The notes under the pieces were generated by a model. That model searched no databases. It was not told where the DNA came from and was given only the letters and a program-made list of their open reading frames with translations. A stretch of DNA of 28,947 bases from an uncultured Collinsella sp. (GTDB lineage: Bacteria; Actinomycetota; Coriobacteriia; Coriobacteriales; Coriobacteriaceae). Location: NCBI GenBank assembly GCA_900758845.1, contig CAAESW010000075.1, positions 1 through 28,947 on the forward strand, in the 5' to 3' direction. Positions 16,355-24,192 of the stretch are shown one piece after another. Position 1 is the first letter of the stretch. Each line of letters begins with the position of its first letter. Made by a program: the position numbers and the translations under genes.

Positions 16355-17671
16355 TTACTCGGAAGCGGCCTTCTCGGTCTTCCAGCCATCGACGAAGGCG
16401 TTCTTGACGCCGTCCCACTTGCTGTTATCGGCAGCGTAGGCAATCAGAGCCTGCTTGAGGTTCTTCTTCCACTCCTCGGAGGGAATGTAGACGAAGTCCC
16501 AAGCGACGGTCTTCTTGCCGTCCTTGGCCATGGCAACGGCCTGCTGCGAGAAGACGTTGGTGGTCTCCTTGGCGCTCTTGAACGGAGCGGTCAGACCCAT
16601 CTTGTCGGCGATGATGCTGGTCGGGGTGTCAGCGGTGACGCACCAATACATGAAGTCCTCGGTGGCCTTCTGGGCATCCTCGGAAGCCTGGGAACTGACG
16701 CACCAGTAGTTCTCGCCGCCGGAGCACAGGCCCTGGTTCTCCTCGCCGTCAACACCGATGTAGATGGGCATCATGCCAATCTGATCGTCGGTCATGCCGG
16801 CCTTGACGAGGTCAGAGTAGGCCCAAGAGCCGTTCTGGTAGAAGACGGCCTTGCCGGTTGCGAACTCGTTGGTGGCGTCGTCGCCGGTCTTGGAAGCAAG
16901 CTGCGAAGGATCGCAGGTGGAGTCGGTGATGTACAGGTCGAAGATCTGCTTGTAGTTGTCGAGGAACTCACCCTTGATCTCGTCGTCCTCCTGGTTGTGC
17001 TCCTTCTCAAACTCGTAGTAGAGCGGCATGTTGGCAAGGTGTGTGGTGTAGCGCCAGCTGGAGGAGTCGTCCATGCCGGCGGAAGTGAAGGCGCCCTCGA
17101 CACCAAGCTCGTCCTTGCGGGCCTGGATGTCGTCGGCACAAGCCTTCAGCTTGTCGAAGGAGTTGATGTCCTCGGCCTTGTAGCCAGCCTTCTCGAGCAG
17201 CTGCTTGTTGTAAATAATACCGAAGCTCTCCTGAACCCAGTCGATGCACACATCCTTGCCGTCGGACTGCAGAGCCAGGGAGTCATCAATGAGCTCACCG
17301 CGGAGCTTGGTATCGGACAGGTCGGCGCAGTAATCCTTCCAGTTCTTAAGACCGGTGGGGCCGTTGACCTGGAACAGGGTCGGAGCGGAGCTCTTGGACA
17401 TCTCGGACTTGAGCTTCTCCTCGTAGGTGTTGGAGGCGGCGGTCACAATCTTGACCTCGACGCCCTTCTCCTTCTTGTACGCCTTGGCGATCTCCTTCCA
17501 CTCCTTGTCGACCTCGGGCTTGAATTGGAGGAAGTAGACCTCGGCAGCGTCACCAGAAGCAGAGGAGCCGGAGCCGGCGGAGCCACCGCAGCCCACGAGA
17601 CCCAGACCAAGAACCGCAGCCGCGGAACCAGCAAAGCCCAGGAACTGCCTTCTGCTCATTTCGTTCTTCAT
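16355..17671 (-). CDS. Sugar ABC transporter substrate-binding lipoprotein (Tat-type signal)
   Basis: This 438-residue extracellular lipoprotein captures the sugar for the importer. The N-terminus has a twin-arginine motif (SRRQFLGF, Arg7-Arg8) and a lipobox LVGC with Cys28, so it is probably folded before export and then lipid-anchored. The mature part is a MalE/UgpB-like type 1 solute-binding protein (TLFQVNGPTGL, the AVFYQNGSW-type motif, PIYIGVDGE). I chose the ATG at 17671, preceded by AAAGGG, over a GTG 18 bases earlier. It is the first gene of the operon, with operators upstream. Confidence 0.93.
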   Translation of the reverse strand: MKNEMSRRQFLGFAGSAAAVLGLGLVGCGGSAGSGSSASGDAAEVYFLQFKPEVDKEWKEIAKAYKKEKGVEVKIVTAASNTYEEKLKSEMSKSSAPTLFQVNGPTGLKNWKDYCADLSDTKLRGELIDDSLALQSDGKDVCIDWVQESFGIIYNKQLLEKAGYKAEDINSFDKLKACADDIQARKDELGVEGAFTSAGMDDSSSWRYTTHLANMPLYYEFEKEHNQEDDEIKGEFLDNYKQIFDLYITDSTCDPSQLASKTGDDATNEFATGKAVFYQNGSWAYSDLVKAGMTDDQIGMMPIYIGVDGEENQGLCSGGENYWCVSSQASEDAQKATEDFMYWCVTADTPTSIIADKMGLTAPFKSAKETTNVFSQQAVAMAKDGKKTVAWDFVYIPSEEWKKNLKQALIAYAADNSKWDGVKNAFVDGWKTEKAASE

Positions 17672-17777
17672 TACAATCCACCCTTTCACACCGTGGCGGC
17701 ACCCTTTGCCGCCGCCTTCGGAGATTGGCTCGGGGACTTTGCCCCTTTTGCTGATTTGTACAATACGCTATTTGGCT

Positions 17778-17866
17778 AGTTGTTTGAACAAGTATTACTA
17801 GAGCGGTAGAAAAACTTCGGTGAACGGTAATTTCAACTTGATACTTGACAAGTTTTGTATAAACAA
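17778..17866 (-). promoter_or_regulatory. Operator cluster upstream of the sugar ABC operon
   Basis: Two TreR-like 12-mers lie here: TTGTTTGAACAA (17780-17791, inside AGTTGTTTGAACAAGT) and TTGTATAAACAA (17855-17866), against the TreR consensus TTGTATATACAA. Between them is the perfect palindrome ACTTGACAAGT (17843-17853). On the minus strand TTGTTT, 17 bases, TATCAA is a possible promoter overlapping the second site. This region lies between the TreR-like regulator's terminator and the binding-protein gene. Confidence 0.55.
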
Positions 17867-17887
17867 TTATTTGTTATCTAATGCAGA

Positions 17888-17936
17888 GAAAACGCCCGGT
17901 CAAGCCGATGTATCGTCGGTTTGACCGGGCGTTTTC
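17888..17936 (-). terminator. Terminator after the TreR-like regulator gene
   Basis: A 16-bp perfect stem (GAAAACGCCCGGTCAA with its complement at 17921-17936), plus an inner GCCGA/TCGGT-type extension, ends in a T tract on the minus strand. Confidence 0.9.
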
Positions 17937-17977
17937 GCTTTGAGGGCATGAGTCTCGTCAGGCTGCGAGCTAGCCGG

Positions 17978-18697
17978 CTATCGCTTGGAGTTGACGCGGT
18001 AGTGGAAGATCTCGGGATGCGTGCGGGCATGCGTGACCTCGAACAAGATGCCGTCCGAGGTGTACGACTGGCTCTCCATGACGGCAACGCAGTTGTATTT
18101 GCCGAGGTCAAGATAACTGCAGTCCTCATCGTTGGCAAGCTCGACGCTCACCGTACGACGGCTCGCCATCACCTTGACGCCGCGTTTGTGCTCCAGATAG
18201 TCGTAAATTGATTTTGCGGCGATCTCGGGCGTCAGGCCCTTGGCGATCGACTCCAAAAAGTAACCATGGTCTACTTGGCGTGCATTGCCGTTAAGGCTTC
18301 GGACACGCACCACGCGAATCAACTCCTCGCCCACCTTAAAGCCCAGGCGACGAGAGAGTTGCTCAGTGCAAATCAAATGTTCAAAAGACTTGACCTCGGT
18401 CGATGCGACGGCATTGTTGCGCTTTGCAAATTCGCCAAACGACTCGACTTCCTCGAGTGCGCCCAGCATGTCGGTTTCGCCCTTGAGCCAAATAACGCGC
18501 ACGCCCTTGCCGTGTATGGGCTGCACAAACATCTCGTCTGTCAGCATGCTCAAAGCGCGGCGGACGGTATTGCGCGTGCAGCCAAATTCCGCGGTCAACT
18601 CGGCTTCGGTCGGCAGCATCTCCTGAAACGCATAGGTCCCATTAATGATGCGCGAGCGTATTTCTCGGTAGATTCCTTCGTATATCGCTTTTGGCAT
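17978..18697 (-). CDS. TreR-like GntR/UTRA repressor of sugar uptake
   Basis: This 239-residue regulator has a winged helix-turn-helix at about 5-72 (LPTEAELTAEFGCTRNTVRRAL) and a UTRA domain at about 85-235. The C-terminal half closely follows the Bacillus TreR pattern: LTPEIAAKSIYDYLE, then an LDLGKYNCVAVMES stretch and a final RTHPEIFHYR. TreR proteins repress trehalose or alpha-glucoside PTS genes and are released by the sugar phosphate. Start: ATG preceded by GAGGTG. It is divergent from a PTS gene and upstream of the ABC operon, and TreR-box-like palindromes lie before all of them, so it is the best candidate for the shared repressor. Trehalose-6-phosphate as ligand is an inference. Confidence 0.85.
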   Translation of the reverse strand: MPKAIYEGIYREIRSRIINGTYAFQEMLPTEAELTAEFGCTRNTVRRALSMLTDEMFVQPIHGKGVRVIWLKGETDMLGALEEVESFGEFAKRNNAVASTEVKSFEHLICTEQLSRRLGFKVGEELIRVVRVRSLNGNARQVDHGYFLESIAKGLTPEIAAKSIYDYLEHKRGVKVMASRRTVSVELANDEDCSYLDLGKYNCVAVMESQSYTSDGILFEVTHARTHPEIFHYRVNSKR

Positions 18698-18751
18698 TGT
18701 TTCACCTCTACATTATTTATTTCCGGCTAGGCACGATAGCATTTCTTAAAG

Positions 18752-18886
18752 TTGTTTAAACCGAATATCGGTAAAGCGACAGGATTTAACCGTTGACGGT
18801 TTCTGTCGTGCCCAAATCGGTTTCGCTCAAAACTGCCGGCACAACAATCGTCTGGTCCTCTACAATGAATCCATTGTTTAAACGTT
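18752..18886. promoter_or_regulatory. Divergent regulator/PTS operator-promoter region
   Basis: Two operator-like sites, TTGTTTAAACCG (18752-18763) and TTGTTTAAACGT (18875-18886), flank the gap. The -10 candidate TACAAT (18861-18866) lies just before the second site, which would place a bound protein at the transcription start of the PTS gene. A hairpin-prone palindrome (CGACAG...ACCGTTGACGGT...CTGTCG, 18777-18808) lies between them. Confidence 0.5.
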
Positions 18887-18926
18887 TCCCCACGCGCAAC
18901 GCGCCTCGATATTCGGAAGGCAGAAC

Positions 18927-21377
18927 ATGCTGCAAAAAATCCAACGCTTTGGCGGGGCAATGTTCGCTCCCGCCATGCTGTTTTCTATATCGGGCCTCAT
19001 GGTCGGCGTCTCCGCTCTCGCAACGACTGCGGACATCGTCGGCGATCTAGCCGTATACGGAACCCCTTGGTACGTTTTTTGGGCCATCATCCAGCGCGGC
19101 TCGTGGACGGTCTTTAAACGCCTCCCGCTCCTTTTTGCCGTAGCGCTGCCCATCGGTCTTGCCCAAAAACAACCGGCTCGTTGCTGCCTCGAGGCTCTCG
19201 TCGCCTATTTTGCCTACTGCTTCTTTTTGAGCGAGATCATTAAGCTGAGCGGAGACAATCTTGGACTTAAGTACCCGTCGTCTTTGACCTCCGCTAGCGG
19301 CATCACCATCATCGACGGCATCAAGACGCTCGACACCGGCATTATCGGCCCGCTGGCGGTATCGGCAACCGTCGTCGCCATCCATGACCGCTTCTACGAT
19401 GCCAAGGTTCCCGATTGGCTCGGCACCTTCTCGGGCTCCTCGCTGGTCTACCTCATCAGCTTTTTTGCCGTGTTTGCCCTTGCCGCTATCTCGGCCGCCA
19501 TCGTGCCCTCCGTATACGCAATGACCGAAACGCTGCGCCATGCACTTACGAGCGTCGGCCCCTTTGGCGTGGGCATCTTTGTGTTTTTGGAGCGAGCGCT
19601 CGAGCCCATGGGGCTGCACCACCTGCTCTACATGCCGATCTACTACGACAACCTGGTCATTAACGACGGCATCTACGCCACGTGGAGCAGCTTGCTCCCC
19701 ATCCTCTCCCATAGCACGCGCCCCCTTAATGAACTTGCGCCGTGGGCCGGTTTTACCGCCACCGGCTGGGTCAAGCTCTTTGGCCTTCCCGCCATCGCAG
19801 CCGCGTTCTACTCCACCGCAAAACCAGAGCGCCGCGCCGGCCTTAAGGTCATCCTTTTGCCCGCCATCGTCGCCTCGGTGGTTTGCGGCGTTACCGAGCC
19901 ACTCGAGTTTCTCTTTATGTTCACCCACCCCGGGCTCTTTTTGCTCTACGCCGTCTTATCGTCTTGCCTTGCCACAACCATGAATCTCTTTGGCATCGTC
20001 GGCATCTTCTCGGGCGGCCTCATGGAGATGGCAGCCTTCAACTTTATTCCGCTCATGCGCACGCATGCCGGTGCCTATCTTTTGGCGCTCGGTATCGGCC
20101 TTGCCTTTAGCCTCATCTTTTTTGTTAGTTTTCGAGCACTCATCTTGGTCTGTGACCTTAAGACGCCGGGCCGCGAGGATCATGTTGCCAATCGCGCGGC
20201 AATCGATCGTTTAACGGAAAGCGGCTTTGCCAAAGAGCAATCTCCCAATGACGAGGTCAATAGTCGATCCGATCAAGATCACGTCCTCGCTGAGCGGGTA
20301 ATTCAGCTTTTAGGTGGCGTTGGCAATATTGTGGGCGCAACCAACTGTGCCACGCGCCTGCGCGTCGAGGTCGCAGACCCTTCCATCGTTGCAGATAACG
20401 CGTCGTTTGTCGCGGTGGGCGCCAAGGGCCTCATCATTACGGACAAGACCGCCCAGGTGATCATCGGCATCTCCGTTCCCCGCGTTAAAGAGCATTTTGA
20501 CCAGATCATGGGCCTCGAGCCGGGATTTGCGCCCACCACCTCGGCCTCCCCTGCCGCCAGCGCAGCCCATAAGCGCGGCGATATCTGCTTCTTCGATATC
20601 GACGGAACGCTCGCCTGGCAAGACCCTCGAGCGGCACAAGAGCTTCCCGAGAGCGAGCGTGACCTGTCCCCCTATCCCAACGAGGCGGTCTCGCAGGCCA
20701 TCCGCGATTTCGTTGCAAATGGCAACATGGCCTTTATCTGCACAGGACGCACCCTCAGCTGCATCCACCCCAAACTTCTAGAGCTGCCCTGGACCGGCAT
20801 CGTCTGTCTTGCGGGCGGTTACGCCGAGATCAACGGACACGCAATTCGCGATCTGTCGATGACGCCCAGCATGCTGCAGCGTCTTGCCCCCTACCTTGAG
20901 CAATCGGGCGAGGTCATCCGCTTTGAGGGCCTCAACGGCGTCGTGCGCATGAGTGCCGATGCCCCCGATGCCCCCGGATACGCGCGCACCCTGGGCGACG
21001 CAGTCACGCAGCTGCAGCATTACAGTGCCTACAAGATCTTGATGTCTACATCGCTCGCCAACCACATCGCTCAAGATAAGGCACTTGAGCCGCTGCTGTG
21101 CTTTAACGAGCTCGAACTCGAGGTAACCGAAATCTCGCCCCGCGAATGCACGAAGCGTGGGGGCATCCAGTCTGTACTCGACGCCCTCGATCCCCACCAC
21201 GGAACCGTATACGGCATCGGCGACGCCAGCAATGACGTCTCGCTGATGAACGCCGTCGATGTCGGTATCGCCATGGGTAATGCGCCGGACTATCTCAAAA
21301 AGCGCGCCGACTACATCACCGACTCGGTCGACAAAGATGGCGTCGTCAAGGCGCTCGAGCACTTTAGGCTTATATAA
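18927..21377 (+). CDS. PTS EIIC-EIIB (alpha-glucoside type) fused to a Cof-type HAD phosphatase
   Basis: This 816-residue membrane protein combines three parts. Residues 1-415 form an EIIC transport domain of the glucose/maltose/GlvC class (ERALEPMGLHHLLYMPIYYDNL, VTEPLEFLFMF). Residues about 445-535 form EIIB, with the phosphoryl cysteine Cys474 in NCATRLRVEV. After an Ala/Ser/Thr/Pro linker (536-549), residues 550-816 form a HAD hydrolase with DIDGT (Asp557, Asp559), CTGRT and GDASND (Asp766, Asp770). The protein likely imports and phosphorylates an alpha-glucoside, and the tethered phosphatase could dephosphorylate the product. No EIIA is present, so one must act in trans. The start ATG follows GGAAGG with 6-base spacing. 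The gene is divergent from the TreR-like repressor. Confidence 0.9.
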   Translation: MLQKIQRFGGAMFAPAMLFSISGLMVGVSALATTADIVGDLAVYGTPWYVFWAIIQRGSWTVFKRLPLLFAVALPIGLAQKQPARCCLEALVAYFAYCFFLSEIIKLSGDNLGLKYPSSLTSASGITIIDGIKTLDTGIIGPLAVSATVVAIHDRFYDAKVPDWLGTFSGSSLVYLISFFAVFALAAISAAIVPSVYAMTETLRHALTSVGPFGVGIFVFLERALEPMGLHHLLYMPIYYDNLVINDGIYATWSSLLPILSHSTRPLNELAPWAGFTATGWVKLFGLPAIAAAFYSTAKPERRAGLKVILLPAIVASVVCGVTEPLEFLFMFTHPGLFLLYAVLSSCLATTMNLFGIVGIFSGGLMEMAAFNFIPLMRTHAGAYLLALGIGLAFSLIFFVSFRALILVCDLKTPGREDHVANRAAIDRLTESGFAKEQSPNDEVNSRSDQDHVLAERVIQLLGGVGNIVGATNCATRLRVEVADPSIVADNASFVAVGAKGLIITDKTAQVIIGISVPRVKEHFDQIMGLEPGFAPTTSASPAASAAHKRGDICFFDIDGTLAWQDPRAAQELPESERDLSPYPNEAVSQAIRDFVANGNMAFICTGRTLSCIHPKLLELPWTGIVCLAGGYAEINGHAIRDLSMTPSMLQRLAPYLEQSGEVIRFEGLNGVVRMSADAPDAPGYARTLGDAVTQLQHYSAYKILMSTSLANHIAQDKALEPLLCFNELELEVTEISPRECTKRGGIQSVLDALDPHHGTVYGIGDASNDVSLMNAVDVGIAMGNAPDYLKKRADYITDSVDKDGVVKALEHFRLI

Positions 21378-21490
21378 GCAGCCGGCACGCGCACGCGTCC
21401 CGTTTCCCCAAATCGCCAAAACAGACGCGCCGGCAACTCCAATGTGGCAATATGGTATCTGCACACCGCAACGATGCAACCTAAGAAAGA

Positions 21491-22516
21491 ATGCGAGAAC
21501 CCGTGTCCAGTCCGTTTACCAGCTTTTTAGCCCAGCACTTTGACCAGATCAACGACTATCTGGCCACGTTCTTTGACGGACAGGCGACCTCTGCCGATAT
21601 CGAGCGCTACCTGTATACCCCGCTCTCGGCTTTTACGGCCAACGCCGGCAAGCGCCACCGCCCGCTTATCTGCATGCTCGCCGCAACCGCAGTGGGCGGT
21701 AACTTTGAGAGCGCCCGCAGCGCGGCGGCAGCTATCGAGCACTTTCAGTCGGGAGCGCTTATCCATGACGACATAGCCGACAACGGCCAGCTGCGTCGCG
21801 GCAAGCCTTGCATGCACCTTACCGAGGGCACGGGCCTTGCCATCAACTGCGGCGATCTGGCGCTCACCATGGTCACCAAGACGGTTCTCGACGACCCCAC
21901 ACTCGAGGCAGACGTGAAACTCCGTGTGCTCCACGAGCTCACCGAGATGATCGTTCGCACCATCGAGGGCCAGGCGCTCGACTTGGGCTGGGTCCGCGAT
22001 GGGCGCTTTGACATCTCGGTCGACGATTATCTGGACATGGCGACGCACAAGACCGCGTATTACAGCGGAGCCACGCCGCTTGCCGCCGGAGCCATCATTG
22101 GCGGAGGCAGCGAACAGCAGGTCGAGGCGCTGCGCGCCTTTGGCCTGCACACGGGCCTTGCCTTCCAGATCCAAGATGATCTGCTCAACTTGATCGGTAC
22201 CAAGGAGGCCGCCAACAAGGACTTCCGTACCGACATCACCGAGGGTAAGCGCACGCTCGTTGCCGTGCACGCCCTGTCTGATGAGCGCTATCACGATGAG
22301 ATTGAAGCGATCCTCTCCTCGGGCACCGAGGATCCCGCGCAGCTCGCGCGCGCCGTGGAAATCTTCCAGGAGACCGGCTCTATCGATTACGCCCACGCCT
22401 ACGCGCTGGACCTAACCGCCAAAGCCAAGGCCGCCATCGAGGACGTTTCGCTCGACCCGCATGCACGCGAGCTGTTCCTCTCCATGGCAGATTTCTTTGT
22501 GGAGCGCCTTAACTAG
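21491..22516 (+). CDS. Polyprenyl (geranylgeranyl/farnesyl-type) diphosphate synthase
   Basis: This 341-residue cytosolic enzyme condenses isopentenyl diphosphate with allylic diphosphates to make isoprenoid chains for quinones or carrier lipids. It has GKRHRPL, the first aspartate motif DDIADNGQLRRGKP (Asp93-Asp94), and a second motif QIQDDLLN (Asp229, Asp230) in which the usual final Asp is Asn. KRT-like GKRTLVAVHAL follows. The start is uncertain: the ATG at 21491 has only a weak AAGAAAG directly before it, and the GTG at 21503 is an alternative. Chain length cannot be judged safely. The next gene is on the same strand 138 bp away. Confidence 0.88.
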   Translation: MREPVSSPFTSFLAQHFDQINDYLATFFDGQATSADIERYLYTPLSAFTANAGKRHRPLICMLAATAVGGNFESARSAAAAIEHFQSGALIHDDIADNGQLRRGKPCMHLTEGTGLAINCGDLALTMVTKTVLDDPTLEADVKLRVLHELTEMIVRTIEGQALDLGWVRDGRFDISVDDYLDMATHKTAYYSGATPLAAGAIIGGGSEQQVEALRAFGLHTGLAFQIQDDLLNLIGTKEAANKDFRTDITEGKRTLVAVHALSDERYHDEIEAILSSGTEDPAQLARAVEIFQETGSIDYAHAYALDLTAKAKAAIEDVSLDPHARELFLSMADFFVERLN

Positions 22517-22654
22517 CGGGGGTTATAAAACCTGTCAGCAGCGTATTTGGGTACAACTTGCTACACTGTTGAGTGCATGTTTATGCATCCCTTTGCGTTG
22601 TCTATCCGACACACGCTCAAATAGTACGAATGGTACGCCGAAAGGGGTTCGTTC

Positions 22655-23560
22655 ATGGAACCTATTACAACGGGCATGCAGGGAGCAGCCGTCGAGGACG
22701 TCCAGTCCCGCCTTCTGCAGCTCGGCTATACAATCGATGACACCGAGGTTGCCGACAAGCGCTTTGGCACCACCACCGAACAGGCTGTTGGCACCTTTAG
22801 GCTCGATAGCGGCCTTGCCGCTGGCTGTGCCGTCGATATCCCCTGCTGGAGCGCTCTGGTCGACGCCTCGTATAAACTGGGCGACCGCACCCTCTATCTG
22901 CGCATGCCCAATTTCCATGGCGCCGATGTGCAGGCCCTGCAGCGCGCTCTCAACGTTTTGGGCTTTGCCTGTGGCGAAGACGACGGCTACTTTGGTCCGC
23001 ATACCGAGGCCGCCCTGCAGCAGTTCCAGGAAAATGTCGGCCTGTTTGCCGACGGCATGGCCTTCCAGGACACCTACGCCTACATCAACCGCCTGCACCA
23101 TGTGTGGGAGGGCAAGCCCTCGGTCACCGAAGCCGAGTCCCGCATCGGTTTTGCTCGCGCCGCCAACGTGCTCGAGCGCTTCCAGATTGCCGTTATCGGC
23201 GAGGACCCCATCGCACGCAGCGTTGCGTCGCGCATGTGGAATATCGCCACGGCAACGACCGACAACAGCGGCATGATGCTCTGTGACTCCGAGGTCCCAA
23301 CCGACGTTGACCTGGTGCTCGAAATCGCAAGCGACGAGCTGCCCGCCGACGCCGCACCGCGCGCCACGATTGCCCTCGCCGAGTGCCACAACCTGGCCCA
23401 GCGCATCCGCACCGCCAATGTCGCCGCGCAGCAGAAGCCGGCTCGCATTCGCATTGAGCTCACGGGCATGACGCGCTACAACGGCACCTTCACGGCCAGC
23501 GACGCGCAGACACTCGCCGTACGCCTGCTCGATGGCGTTTGCGATGCCCTCGCAGATTAG
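22655..23560 (+). CDS. Peptidoglycan-binding-repeat protein with a non-amidase C-terminus
   Basis: This 301-residue protein has two PG_binding_1 repeats (about residues 5-75, VEDVQSRLLQLGYTIDD; and 85-150, VQALQRALNVLGFACGEDDGYFGPHTEAALQQFQ). Actinobacterial CwlM proteins have the same two-repeat front end followed by an Amidase_3 domain. Here the C-terminus (160-301) keeps beta-alpha character (FQIAVIGEDPIARSVASR, VDLVLEIASDE) but lacks the His/Glu zinc motifs of Amidase_3, so it appears catalytically dead or different. There is no signal peptide, so it may act in the cytosol as a regulator, as CwlM does for MurA; that role is a hypothesis. The start is supported by AAAGGGG. Confidence 0.8.
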   Translation: MEPITTGMQGAAVEDVQSRLLQLGYTIDDTEVADKRFGTTTEQAVGTFRLDSGLAAGCAVDIPCWSALVDASYKLGDRTLYLRMPNFHGADVQALQRALNVLGFACGEDDGYFGPHTEAALQQFQENVGLFADGMAFQDTYAYINRLHHVWEGKPSVTEAESRIGFARAANVLERFQIAVIGEDPIARSVASRMWNIATATTDNSGMMLCDSEVPTDVDLVLEIASDELPADAAPRATIALAECHNLAQRIRTANVAAQQKPARIRIELTGMTRYNGTFTASDAQTLAVRLLDGVCDALAD

Positions 23561-23600
23561 GTAAACTAAACGAGTTGCTTTTGGGCAACACCACACATTG

Positions 23601-23673
23601 GGACGTAGTTCAACGGTAGAACTCCGGTTTTTGGTGCCGGCTGTTGGGGGTTCGAATCCCTCCGTCCCAGCCA
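23601..23673 (+). tRNA. tRNA-Gln (anticodon UUG)
   Basis: The cloverleaf is complete: acceptor TGGGACG / CGTCCCA, D arm GTTC / GAAC, anticodon stem CCGGT / GCCGG with loop TTTTGGT (anticodon TTG), T arm with GGTTCGAATCC, discriminator G and an encoded CCA. Confidence 0.95.
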
Positions 23674-23682
23674 TTAAAATTG

Positions 23683-23719
23683 AGCGCCCTGAGCCCATAA
23701 CGGCCCAGGGCGCTTTCTT
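23683..23719 (+). terminator. Terminator after tRNA-Gln
   Basis: AGCGCCCTG (23683-23691) pairs with CAGGGCGCT (23706-23714), followed by TTCTT. Confidence 0.8.
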
Positions 23720-23846
23720 GTGGGCAAGCGGAGGGATTCGAGAACCCGCAAGGGTGCGGAGCTGAGGAAACGCGAAGCGTTTTCCAGCGCAGCACGCAAG
23801 GAGCGAAGCGACGCAGCGGGGCGCGGCCGCCGAAAAGGCGGACGCG

Positions 23847-23862
23847 GAATCCCTCCGTCCCA
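23847..23862 (+). repeat. 16-bp duplicate of the tRNA-Gln 3' end
   Basis: GAATCCCTCCGTCCCA here is identical to 23654-23669 of the tRNA gene, 193 bp upstream. A partial inverted copy, CGGAGGGATTCG, lies near 23730. The pattern resembles an attachment-site scar or a partial tandem duplication; no integrase is present in the window. Confidence 0.6.
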
Positions 23863-23864
23863 CA

Positions 23865-23924
23865 GCCGGCACTTGGAGACGTTCCTAAAGTGCCGGCACT
23901 AAAGGAACGTCTCCAAGTGCCGGC
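23865..23924. repeat. 60-bp foldback with 22-bp perfect arms
   Basis: Perfect inverted arms occupy 23865-23886 and 23903-23924. They surround a 16-base loop that itself contains the 12-bp palindrome AGTGCCGGCACT (23889-23900), a string also present in the arms. There is no U-tract. The core is unlike the 69-nt core of the other foldback elements. Confidence 0.75.
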
Positions 23925-23950
23925 CTCCCAAAAATCTACCTTTAAAAGAC

Positions 23951-23990
23951 AGGCGCCCCAAGCCCATAAGGACCAAGAGCGCCTTTCATC
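23951..23990. terminator. Terminator-like hairpin, relative of the tRNA terminator
   Basis: AGGCGC pairs with GCGCCT and is followed by TTTC. The central AGCCCATAA is the same as in the tRNA-Gln terminator. On the minus strand the hairpin is followed by GTCTTTT, so it can end the TOPRIM-protein transcript. Confidence 0.55.
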
Positions 23991-24048
23991 TAGAAAATAT
24001 CAGCCCAGTTCCGAAAAGCGACCCGCATGCGACAACCAAGTAGCCGCA

Positions 24049-24185
24049 GGCCCCGGGAGAGTGGGGACACCGGCTTAGGTTTATCGCGAGTTCCGCACGA
24101 ACAGGAGGCCACTTAATGTGGCCTCCGTCGTGAGCAGGACTGTAGAGCAGGAAACCTAAGCCGGTGTCCCCACTCTCCCGGGGCC
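24049..24185 (+). repeat. Long foldback element, copy 2 (69-nt core with 34-bp arms)
   Basis: Perfect 34-bp inverted arms (24049-24082 and 24152-24185) enclose a 69-nt core (24083-24151) that starts ATCGCGAGTTCCGCACG. The inner hairpin is GGAGGCCAC / GTGGCCTCC around TTAAT. Relative to copy 1, two stem bases are changed on both sides with pairing kept. The lower stem CACGA / TCGTG also differs from copy 1 but pairs. The core ends with GCAGGACTGTAGAGCAGG. The right arm stops 7 bases before the stop codon of the convergent gene. Confidence 0.85.
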
Positions 24186-24192
24186 GAACGCC

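Noticed and set aside
22535..23872. Minus-strand frame with GTEGFEPPTAGTKN-like string across tRNA-Gln
   Set aside because: This string is a known artefact of translating a tRNA gene in antisense.
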